Shown in pieces: positions 12,369 to 22,740 of a stretch of DNA of 64,000 nt. The notes below the pieces were generated by a model. The model had not been told where the DNA came from. It saw only the letters and a list, made by a program, of their open reading frames with translations, and did no database searches. Each line of letters begins with the position of its first letter. The first letter of the stretch is position 1. Origin of the DNA: Rotaria sp. Silwood1 (Eukaryota; Rotifera; Eurotatoria; Philodinida; Philodinidae); NCBI GenBank assembly GCA_905250075.1, contig CAJNOP010000003.1:1562395-1626394 (forward strand). Reading direction: 5' to 3'. The position numbers and the translations under genes are program-made.

Positions 12369-13924
12369 TGACATGGATCATTTTTTTTTTGTGTGTTCTA
12401 TTCTTTTCCGGAACTTGTCGATCGATTTGTTTTTTCCTCATATGTTTTTTTTTTGTTTGTGTTTTTGGAAATTTTTTTTTCCTCTTGTTTTGTTGAGGCA
12501 CAATGCTTCAAGCATTTAAAGAAAGAAAAAAAGAAGAAAAAAAAAAGAAAAACTCTAACTAATCGATCATGTCAAAGCATCAATCAATTTTCATTTTCTT
12601 CTTCAATCTTTATGTACAGCGATTTCTTTTCTTTTCTTTTTTGTCTTTTCGTCTTTTTCTTTTTTGTATGTTCTATTTGCACAAAAGGCGTGTCTTTTGC
12701 ACCATGGGTCTTTCACGTTCATTGCATTGTGCGTGTTGTATTTCGCTGTTTCTATGTGTGTGTGTGTGTGTGTATGTGTGCATTATCCTATGAGTTGAAA
12801 TGACAAAGAAAGACAACGACAACGCTTAAAATAAGCGTGTGTATCATTTCTATTCAACATAATTCTCATTTTATTTTGTTTCTACACTAGACAAAAGATG
12901 AAAAAAAGAACAGAAAAGGTTATATGTACAATGGGCGATGGTTCATTTATTTAGATAGATGTGAGAAAAAAAAATAATACACGAAGAAATTCAACGACAT
13001 ATAACTATGTTAATTATAGCATATTATGAATAAGTAGAATTTAAGTTTTGTTATTCTTTGCAAATGATTATATATAGTTGTGAATGACTTTAACCAAAGA
13101 TTCAAAAGCACTAATTTTTATAAAGAAGTTGACATGAAACTATTCTCTTTCTCATTCATCTTAATGAAATAAACTTTCCACATAGATAGAGTGGATTGTT
13201 GTTATTCTCTTGACAGATCGACAATCTACACTACATCAATCATTTTATTACCTAAACGCATTTTTTTATGGCTTCAATAATATAGCTACACAAATTGAAA
13301 AGAAAAAATCTTATTTGATAAATAATAATAAAACTAAACGACTTATTATTAGGAAGTAAGTACAAAAAAAAGCCCGAAACTACCTTGCTTCTATTTATAT
13401 AATCTCAACGTAAATAGAATCAAAAATAGAACAGAAGAGATTAAAAAGAAAAATACTTTTTTTTATTTATTTAATAGAAGTTCGAGTAATACTTAAGTAA
13501 TAAAAAAGAAAATTTTACTTCAAGACGGTGATTGTTGAATATCTGTCGAGTTCTTTATTTAGTGTTCCAAAAAAGTATATACTTCAAAAATAAAATTATC
13601 CATTTAGTATACTTTTCATTATTTCAGTACAAATATTTGTTTATATTTTTCTTCTTGTTTTCATATCGTTATCAAATATATTATAGAATTTATTTCAAAG
13701 TTATACTACTGCCATATTTCATAGTATTTATATTTATTTAGAACAAAAAAAAAATAGAAAACTTATCAATCAACAGTGTTTTACGATATCTGATCGCTCG
13801 AGTTTGTTTGTTAATGTCAATCAATAATAAAGAAAGAGAAAAAAAAAAGAATCATTGTCTGAAAGAAACAAAAACTAAAATTTAGAAGTTGTTCCTATCA
13901 CACTATAAATAATATTAATGAAAA
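12369..13924. other. Non-coding interval after the second Scribbler-like gene
   Basis: Poly-T and poly-A rich sequence, probably a long 3' UTR followed by intergenic DNA. Simple runs include a GT tract near 12755-12780. No gene was recognised, and the short open frames here are Phe-rich artefacts of T runs. Confidence 0.55.
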
Positions 13925-14500
13925 ATGTCGATTGTTCTACAAGTTGTCTGTTTAATAATAATCATAAGCATTATCAATGGTCAACAGTATGTTATTAAAC
14001 GAGATTTTCGTGCATCATATCAATATAATTCATTCTCTGTATTTACAAATGATGAATATCAACTAATTTATCGTATTGAAACACAATATTCATTGTCATA
14101 TGCGGCAACAATTAAATCTATTTTACCTCTTGATGATTTTATTATTGTTGCACATATTGATGCATTTCTTGGATCAAATCGAATTTTTAATTTTCGTATA
14201 CTTAATTCACTTCTAGGTCGATGGATTGATGGACGTATATATCAACAAAATATGCTTATATATGTTATTGAACTTATTAATTTCCAAAAGATTATTATTG
14301 AATTATCACCACCACGTACACCGGAGATGTCATCATTAAATAGTGTACGTTTTCGTGATGGACAAATATCAAATAAAATTTTTGCAGATTATACCCAACG
14401 AACACCATGGTTATCGATATATGATTTACGTTTATTTAGTAATGAATATCCAATTGAACTGTATCTTGTTGGTTTCGCTATTGTACAACGACGAATGTAA
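13925..14500 (+). CDS. Small secreted protein, possibly LURP-one/tubby-C-like fold
   Basis: Single-exon gene of 191 aa. Residues 1-19 form a signal peptide (hydrophobic VLQVVCLIIIISIING, then QQ). The remainder has alternating short beta-rich segments beginning YVIKRDFRASYQYNSFSVF, which resembles the opening strands of LURP-one-related (tubby C-terminal-like) domains; the segment ending LYLVGFAIVQRRM would be the last strand. The fold suggestion is by eye and weak; cytosolic LURP-one proteins normally have no signal peptide, so a secreted form would be odd. The start ATG follows an AT-rich leader, and the gene stands alone between the Scribbler-like pair and the U-box/kinase gene. Confidence 0.6.
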   Translation: MSIVLQVVCLIIIISIINGQQYVIKRDFRASYQYNSFSVFTNDEYQLIYRIETQYSLSYAATIKSILPLDDFIIVAHIDAFLGSNRIFNFRILNSLLGRWIDGRIYQQNMLIYVIELINFQKIIIELSPPRTPEMSSLNSVRFRDGQISNKIFADYTQRTPWLSIYDLRLFSNEYPIELYLVGFAIVQRRM

Positions 14501-14924
14501 ATTGTGTTTTGATCATGATATACATATATATATATATGTGTGCGTGACTGAGACTATCGCATTTATAATTTTATCTTTTTAATTGGAGAATAAATATATG
14601 ACCGATGCTATACAAAATCTATTTAAATAAAAAAAAAATAGAGATTCGATCATTGAATGATCAAATACAGATGTTTTGCTTTATAGTAAATTGTAAAAGA
14701 ATTTTGAAGTTGGGCATGAAGAGAAACTTATATGCATATATTTATGTAGCACAAAAGCAGAAGTCCATAATATAAAGAGAAACCTAAAACAAAGATAAGC
14801 TACTAGCAATTCGAAATTTGAACAAAATTCTTTTTTTGTCTTAGTTAGATAGAGCTCATCGAATTATCTAGAAAAATGTTGTTTTTAATATATTCAGACG
14901 ATGTTTTAGCAAAATTAGGTCAAC

Positions 14925-15600
14925 AAAAATCAGCGAAGTCTTGCAAAAATTGAAAAAACCTAAAATAATAAGTCTCAATATTTATCTGAATATTCCTTTG
15001 AATTTTATTCGTCGTCTATTTATAAGAAAGAATGGAGCGGCAGTTATAAAAAATATTATTTGATTGTTGAAAAAATCGAATTTTTTTCGACATTACAGCA
15101 CAAAATCCATAAATGTGAATTCGTCTTCTCAGATTTACATCATCAGAACTTCAGTTACAAAAAAAGCCAGTATTATATTGACGATTAGTACAGAATTTGT
15201 TTCGAATAGTATATTCAGTATTCAAACCTAATTGTCGTCAAATGTGTGTCCTTATACCCAAGGTCGAAATTTGACGAAAATTAGTTTTGAGTATTGAATA
15301 TAATATTCAATGCAAATTTTTTCATTGATTCTGAATATAATATTCATTTCTTTCGAAACTGAAGTTCTGATGATCAAAATCTTAGAATACCAACCTATAT
15401 TTATAGCTTTTTAGTTATGGTATCAGCAGAAAAATCTATTGTCTTGGTAATCAAACAATATTTTTCAGAAAGCATCGATAATTTTTTTTCCAACTATATG
15501 ACGATTACAATTTTTAAAAAAGTATGGGATAAATATTGAGATTTTATGCTTTTGGTGCATTTCAATTTTTATAAGATTTTCTGATTTTGTTTAAACAAAT
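14925..15600. repeat. Long imperfect palindrome (fold-back element)
   Basis: The left half reads as the inverse complement of the right half from both ends inwards. Examples: TCTCAATATTTATC near 14973 pairs with GATAAATATTGAGA near 15529; AACTGAAGTTCTGATGAT near 15357 pairs with the reverse complement near 15135; ATTTGACGAAAATTAG near 15268 pairs with CTAATTGTCGTCAAAT near 15229. The centre is about 15245-15265. The arms have many mismatches, so the element is old. No transposase is encoded. Probably a non-autonomous MITE-like or fold-back element. Confidence 0.8.
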
Positions 15601-16709
15601 TTGTCAAAACATTGTCTGTGTATGTCAAAAACAACATATCTATAGGTCATTCAACAAGCTCTATACAATTATGCTAAAAAATGTCTCAAATTTACAAATT
15701 GTTGACGTACAGAAATGCAGTATCAAAAAATATTGCTCAAAAACGTATTTAAAACATTCAATCTGCATGTCGAATATTTGCATTTTTGCTTTAGATTTCT
15801 CATTTGTACTACATCTATATATATATATATTTCTTTTAACATACAAACTATCTTTTTCACCAAAGACATGATTCACGAGCATATTGTCCTTGGTCGATTC
15901 ATAACGAGTTTTAAAGTAGAAAGACAAAAATAAAATATTCATTTTCATTGAGTTTTATGTTTCAATCTATAAGATCAATTTGCGTTGATAAAAGTTCTTT
16001 TTCAACTTAAAAAAATGTTCTGAAATTATTCTGTAGGTTGCTTGAAATAGTTATTGGTCAGAGACTTTCCAGTAATTCTATTAGTGGTAAACATTACTTA
16101 AATCTATTTAATTGTTAATATTTTTGAATTCAATTAGGTTCACTTAGATTATACTTTGATGCGATAAATAAAATAGAATACTACAAGAAAATTTTCAATG
16201 TTCTTCTTCGTCTTGAATATCTATTCGCTGCTTTTGAAATAATGTCGTTTTTTTTTGTTTTTGTGCTCACATTAAAATATTGACAAGCAGTCTTGAATTT
16301 TATTGTAGTCGTATGACACCTGTTGACTATGTACTCCGATGAAACTCATCTCTCCAACCAGTTGATCGCATTTTGATACCTTTATGGCTGATGCAATCTA
16401 TTATATGAAGTATAAAGTCTTCTAGTGCATGAGCCATCTATAACTACCGTATTAGAATACTGTAAATTTCATCTAATTATTATATGTATGTCTGTTAGGG
16501 ATAGTTTCAACACTGTTTTTGCTATTCATTTATTCAAAATTTGAGAATAGTAAAAATAAACAACTTTTTCCATGGTAGCCGTTTCCATGAGATCAGTTTT
16601 CTCGATATTCATTTGCAATACAATGTACCGTTTTAATTAATAAACATTATAAAAGTTTTGCTAGAATACATGTTTTGTGAATACAATAAAAATAGTGTTA
16701 CAACTTTTA

Positions 16710-16880
16710 CAAACTTCTCACGAGCAGAGTCCATCGAGTTCGAAATTTTCGAACCGTACTTTGATACTATTAATTAATTTTTCTAATCGGAATTTGATAG
16801 TCAACTCGAAGAGATCGGGCGTTTCGTTTTTTTGTACTCGGTGACTGACGCACTCTACGCAGTTTTAACAGAACAATTTC
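16710..16880. repeat. Dispersed repeat, copy 1 (relative at 36150-36330)
   Basis: The stretch with TACTTTGATACT, a TTCTAATCGGAATTTGATAG segment and then GTGACTGACGCACTC aligns by eye to 36200-36320, where the order is ACGTTGATACTCTC, TTTAATTGGAACTAGATAG and a GTGACTAGTGC motif. A partial relative with the GAGTGCGTC motif lies near 24803. Divergence is high. Family unknown. Confidence 0.5.
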
Positions 16881-17475
16881 CTACCAAGATACGATAAAGT
16901 TCGGGTTCGAAACCAACTCAACGGATTCCAATCACGAAAGTTTTCTTGTTCTTGATGAGTTTAGCCATTTTTTAGCATGCTCTTCGTCATCAACAGTTGA
17001 CAGTAGTTATTTAAGACGAATATTATTCTAGTTGGGTGTATATGTATGACACAGAATTCTAAGTAGAATATTCTAATAACTTTAATAGATACACTCAATA
17101 CTATTGAATTCCGTTTATTTTTCACCATATAGGTAACGAAATTTCATGATTTTCGATAGAAGAAGCCGAAAAGATACAATGATGAAAAAAAACATTTTCT
17201 TTTCTGTGCTGTTCGTCAATGAAAAATTGAAAATAGAGTTCTCACTCACGTCGACTACTCATTTTTTCTTCATTCGTACCGGTTAAAAAAATTTTTTTTA
17301 ACGAAAAAAGAAGTTTGCAATCATCAATTTTCATCAGCATGCTTGTCTCACCCGTACAACATTTTCTATAACATTTTAAAAATTGCGCTTTTTACACGTA
17401 AAATATTCGCATTTTTCGTTACTTGTCTCGTTGAGCCGTTATATTTGATTGAACATCAACATTCTAAGACAGCCA

Positions 17476-20400
17476 ATGAAAGCATCGGAGGATGCACTAT
17501 TATGTCCTATCACATTAGAACTATTTTGCAATCCCGTCGTGGCACAAGATGGCCATACATACGAGAGGAAAGCTATTGAAGAATGGATACGAAAAAATGG
17601 TAGAAGTCCAATTACAGATCAACAGATATCATTAGAACACTTAATTCCAAATTATGCAATGAAAAAAATGATCGACCATTTTGAAAGTTCATTAGATAGC
17701 AAAAATTTTCAATATACTCTCGATGTGGACGTGAAAAAGAAAAAAGGTCGACCGTTGTTTCAAACATTTGGAAAAACCATCTATTCTGCAGAATGGTTAC
17801 CAAGCAATGATGGTCGTCCAGAGATAATATTGTTAAAAATTGATGGTGCACGAGCCAATAAAGAAGCCTCGTTCTATGTTAATGTTAGTCGTCATCCGCA
17901 TATTGTTCGAACATTTGGTCTGGTACATGAAGACGATGGTGACAGAAATTCTATTATGTTATTACAAGAATATGCATCTGAAGGAAGTCTTTATGAACTT
18001 CTAACCGAGCGAAAAAAGGCACTTGATGAGAAAATTTTGATTGAAATATTTTGTCAAGTCATTGATGCAATGAGTTATTTATCAATAAATAATATTGTTC
18101 ATGGTGATTTAGCATGTCGTAATGTACTTGTGTTTCGTTTTGACGAGAAGAATCCAAGAAATATTGTGGTCAAAGTAACTGATTTTGGGCTTAGTCGTTA
18201 TAGTAAAATTTATAGTCAAACTACAGCTGTAGGAAGGACAACATTAAACATTATTCCCAAACGATATTGTGCACCAGAAATACTGTCAACAAATGTAACA
18301 GCGAATGATTATACAGAAAAATCGGATGTTTATTCCATGGGTATATTAATGTGGGAAGCATATTCTCGAGGTGCTTTACCTTGGACTAATATCGAAAATG
18401 ATGATGATGTCGTTCGACGAGTTAGAAATGGGGATATACTACCTAAGCCAGCGAATTGTAGTCCTCAGTATTGGGATATTATTACTAAAACATGGAGTAA
18501 ATTACCTAATCAACGACCAACATTTGATCAACTAAAACAACTTTTCCAAGATCAATTATATCAGACTACAACGTCGGCACCGAGACCGAGTATGTTCTGA
18601 AGAGTTTCATTGATGAGGGAGCTGCTCGAACTGTAACTCGCCGTTTGAATTCACATTGAGACTACCAGGAAATCTTGATAAGACAAGAAAAGCTTATAAG
18701 AGATCGTTGCCATGAGCCTCTAATGCCAAGCTGTGACTATTTCACTGAATTGTCGACCTATCTTTTGTTATTTCCCGAAAAAATCAAATAACGAAATTTC
18801 GACCTGCAATTTTGCTCATAGATAGGTCTAATGACCTTCTAGAATATCCTGAAGGTTTCAGTGGAAAAGAACGTTCATTTGTCACGGCTATTGAAATTGC
18901 TGGTCACAAATATGCCACAAAAATCGAGTTGAAGATTTAATATCTTGACAGAAAAACACTTTTCGGCTGAAACTTGCAGCTTATTCTTGAAGTCATTAGA
19001 ACTGTCTATCGACTGAATTTTAGGCGGACATTTCATTGTTTGGTATTTGAGTAAATATCTAAAAATGTACCGAAAATTCATTAAAACGGCCATAAATTAG
19101 GTTCAGAGACCCATAAGAACGAACCCTTCTAGTAAATGTAGATAAAATAAGAGAAGGAGTTTTAAACTGAATCATTGATTTTGATAGCGCATCACACCAT
19201 ACGTTATTATGAGTCATTTGATGAAACTAAATTCTTTTAGATTTGCCTGTCTCCAAACCCTCATCTAATAATATACCACCGTATTATCAAAGCAGTTCTT
19301 TCAATGCATCGTGTGGTAAGTAGCAGTATTCAAAAATGAAGTCTTACTATTTCTTAACTCTTCTGAAAATATTTCTCGTGTTTTGTTGACTCTTTATTGT
19401 TATTTATTCTCAAAATACTCTGAAAACCGTTTTCAGCACAGAAAGACGTATGAATCTTTTTTCGCTATTCGTTAGTGTGTGTTGCTCATAGCAATTCTGT
19501 ACGTCCTCAAGAAGATAACAACGTTACGAATTGGCTAAGTAATGAAAATAATTTATAATCAACTCCTAATGAGCAAACTTGAGCAGTTTGTAATCCAATT
19601 TGCTTCATTAAGTTATAGCAGTGTTCTTTTTTTTCTGATAAACTCTTCAAATCAAACAAATATAGAGGCAAGAGACTTATAGTTGAATTATATTCTTAGT
19701 CCGATATCTATCCTTGTTGTCAAGTGAGTACAAGAAGTAGCTTACAGAGACAGAAAACGAACCGAACCCGAAACCCAAGCCGTTTTTTTTTAAATGCACT
19801 TAAACTGAACCAACCTTGAAGCACTTCTCAAAAAACGACGTCGAACTGAACCGTGCTTACTAACCGTTGAAAAGCAAGTGAATGTAGACAAATACATAAG
19901 AAAAATGATTGATTGACCTATAATATTCTTTGTGAAATTGCGATGCTGTTGGTGATTATCAAACGACGTTTGCTTGATCGTTTCATATCAGAGACCAGGA
20001 GTCATCAAGCTACATTTACAAAAATTTATTAAACTCACAAGTCAACTGTTAAAGAGTTTAATTCAAATTAAATTTAAGAATATTCTGTAAAAAAATTTAA
20101 ACCTATCTTAAATTTAAATTGAGTTTACATAAGTTTAGAAGAAATTTAAATAGCTCTAAGTTACATTTAAATGTGTTTAAAGAGTAGTTCAAGTTTCATT
20201 TTAATTAATTCGAGTTAAATTTAAACTTATATGATTATTTATAGGAATAAAAGAAGCTTTTTATCTCTCAAATCGGCTATCAAAGATATGTTTCTGAGGT
20301 TTTTTTAGAATCTTTAGAAAAGAACAGGAGTAGAGGACGGCTGATTTTTTACCAAATCTTCCTGGGCGATGATCGGATTTCAACGTATAATACCAGTTTC

Positions 20401-22740
20401 TCTTCTTATTTCTGATCTGTTTTTCTAAAGTCACGTATTTTAACAATTGGCTTAGGAAATTTAGATTTACAACAATTCATTGAATCAATTGAAATAAATT
20501 CTAAAAAATTTAAATTAGCAGGAATTTGAGTTTAGAATAAATTAAGAGGAAATTGCAACATCTATCATGGGCTGAAAATGAATCGAATAGAATCCAAACC
20601 AGTAAAAGTAGGTTTGGTTTGGTCTCTGGTAACTTATCTATTAAGGTAGAATACTAATTTACTCAGTAAAAGGCAAAATAGGCGTTTTACCTGCAAAACA
20701 ATACAGAAAGTTACGCAGAATATATATAGTGCTATGAATGTGAGATGTAGGTGAGTGTAAAAACGAATTCTCACCCCATCCCTACACGCATCCTTACATT
20801 TTCTTTGTAAATAGCCACGCCATCCTTTTATAAACCAGATAATCCTAGTAGCAATAATTCAACTGTAGCATCGAATGATCAAACTCGTTCTGAACGTTCC
20901 GATTACAATCGCAGTAATTCTTAAATATTATTATGATTCTATCATTGAATATTCTGATGTTTTTGTACAGGTACTTCTGTTAATTCCAGAAATCAACCAA
21001 CAACTGGCATCAATATCAACACTGATGACGTGATCGGCAAAACTGTCCAATTCGGCAAAGACTCATACGTCATCAGAGGTTATATTACATGTGGAGAACA
21101 TCAGTTATTTGCACTTGAATGTGAAAAATCCATAACAGGCTATAGTGATTTATGTCCGAAATGTGGTAAAAAACATATTGCACTAAACAAAAATCGTGGC
21201 TTTTATGCTTCGGTAAATTCTGTCTATAACGCGCTTGGACAACAACAGTTAGAAAAAGAACGTTTACAAGGTCGGAAAAAAATTGAACAATTACGCTGTA
21301 TCAAAGAAAATTTACCTCCACTTAATCAGCCAGTACTTGGTGTAAATAAAGGCATTGAAGGTGATTCAAATTCATGCTATATGGATGCAACTATTTTCTG
21401 TATGTTTGCTTATTGTAATGTGTTTGATTCATTACTACATATGAGAACTGACAAAGAGCCCATAGAAAAATTACAACAGTTGTTAAGAGAAAATATTGTG
21501 CATGTACTTCGAAGTAATATTGGTTTTGTTGAACGTAAGTTTTGGTGAACATTTCTTTCTTTTCTTAAAGTCAGTTTCATATATAGGTGATGCTTTATAT
21601 AATTTANNNNNNNNNNNNNNNNNNNNNNNNNNNNNNNNNNNNNNNNNNNNNNNNNNNNNNNNNNNNNNNNNNNNNNNNNNNNNNNNNNNNNNNNNNNNNN
21701 NNNNNNTTTTCTTAAAGTCAGTTTCATATATAGGTGATGCTTTATATAATTTACGAGCTCAATTAAGTGAAGCAACTAGTGATCCATCATTTAAAGAAAT
21801 GGAAAAAGATCCAAGTGAATTTTTACGAGCACTTGAAGAACTTTTTCACTATGCACCATTAAAAACTATTCCACCTGATCAATCACCAAATCCAAATGCA
21901 TCTAATGTAACAACAAATATTATGTGTAAGTTTTCTTTTCTTTCTCCAACAGGTTTTTGTAACAGTTTCGACAATATTATAGGGGAGATGTTTGATGCTA
22001 ATCCACAAAATTTGCTTTCAACAAACATAGCTAGTATATTTCGAAATTCACTTTCTGAGATTCCAGTTAAATTAGCAACTATTCCACCTTTTCTTATTTT
22101 GGTTGCTCCACGTCATACACGTTCACAACGCTCTTATCGTTATATTATACCTGATCGTCAAATTATTCTTGACAATGATATTGTACAACTTGTTTGTGTC
22201 AAATGTGAAAAAACAAATCATGGTCAAGATCAGCCACATGATTTTTATTCATGTGATGCATGCTATTGGAAAGAATCACAGTCATTATCTATAGCCACGA
22301 CTGATGCCAAGGTTCTCTGTTATTGTGGAACTTGCTTAACTAAATTGCATAAAGACCTAGCTCACGAAATCACTAATCATGATACAAAAAAAATTGACAT
22401 GAACAGACATAAACTTAATCTCTTTGCTGTATTATGTATTGAAACAAGTCACTATGTTGCTTTTGTCAAATTTAAACAACAGAATCAACGACATGAATGG
22501 ATGTTTTTTGATAGTATGAGTGATCGAATTCATAATGAAAAGAATATACCTCTTGTCGATCGTGTACCTGATTTTGATCGATGGATTGATGATGCTGAAC
22601 AAGATAAATATTTCTTTCAAGATCTAGATAGAATTCGAAGTCAAGCAAGACCATCTTCACAAAAATTCGATGAAAATGCTATGCGACAATTACGTTTGTT
22701 TCGTGATGGTATTGTTTTCTTCTATGAAAACTCGTGTTAA
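17476..22740 (+). CDS. Predicted U-box / protein kinase / CYLD-type deubiquitinase fusion
   Basis: Five exons join with matching phases: 17476-18589, 19241-19315, 20815-20913, 20971-21534, 21734-22740 (952 aa). Residues about 6-68 are a U-box (CPITLELF, NPVVAQDGHTYER, AIEEWI), the E2-binding fold of E3 ligases. Residues about 90-365 are a protein kinase: Lys121, catalytic loop HGDLACRN with Asp211, DFG at 236, APE near 268; the glycine loop is poorly conserved. A Ser/Asn-rich linker follows. From about 480 the sequence matches the CYLD deubiquitinase: Cys565 in NSCYMDAT, a Cys/His-rich B-box-like insert, His857 in LFAVLCIETSHYVAFVK and Asp877 in FFDSMSDR. The kinase exon has its own stop just past the donor GTATGT at 18590, so a kinase-only product is possible. 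An assembly gap lies in intron 4. Each domain call is strong; the fusion is inferred from phase-compatible splice sites and from loss of the ATG that the duplicate has at the equivalent of 21030. Confidence 0.72.
18770..19095. repeat. Imperfect palindrome in an intron of the U-box/kinase gene
   Basis: Left arm contains CTCATAGATAGGTCTAATGA and then AGAATATCCTGAAGGTTTCAG; the right arm contains their diverged inverse complements (GGCTGAAACTTGCAGCTTAT, TCATTAGAACTGTCTATCGA). The centre is near 18890. A related copy lies at about 60960-61200. No coding capacity; MITE-like. Confidence 0.7.
19316..20814. other. Long intron with TTTAAA-rich repeat
   Basis: This 1.5-kb intron of the fusion gene holds no recognisable exon. 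From about 20030 to 20560 it is dominated by degenerate repeats of the words TTTAAA/AATTTAAA, in both orientations, giving local self-complementarity. If the fusion call is wrong, this would be the intergenic space between a kinase gene and a CYLD-like gene. Confidence 0.5.
21607..21706. other. Assembly gap (100 N)
   Basis: A run of exactly 100 N within the intron before the last exon of the CYLD-like part. The 47 bases immediately before it (21560-21606) are identical to the 47 immediately after it (21707-21753), so the two contig ends overlap and little or no sequence is missing. The inverted duplicate at 37760-37830 is continuous over the same place. Confidence 0.9.

Larger units (their letters stand above)
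14501..17475. other. Intergenic region with fold-back and dispersed repeats
   Basis: No coding gene recognised. It holds the long imperfect palindrome at about 14925-15600 and a dispersed repeat at about 16710-16880 that resembles sequence at 36150-36330. A short TA run lies at about 15820-15830. The last part, before 17476, must contain the promoter or 5' UTR of the U-box/kinase gene. Confidence 0.6.

Noticed and set aside
12393-12803. Phe/Ser-rich frames after the second Scribbler-like gene
   Set aside because: Poly-T derived; two overlapping frames of the same kind argue against coding.
15587-15948. Overlapping frames on both strands with short Cys/His text
   Set aside because: No similarity to known proteins, mutual overlap on opposite strands, AT-rich intergenic context.
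22103-22660. Additional frames overlapping the CYLD-like exon, repeated at 36850-37407
   Set aside because: They occur in both copies only because the coding exon is duplicated; wrong frame or strand.
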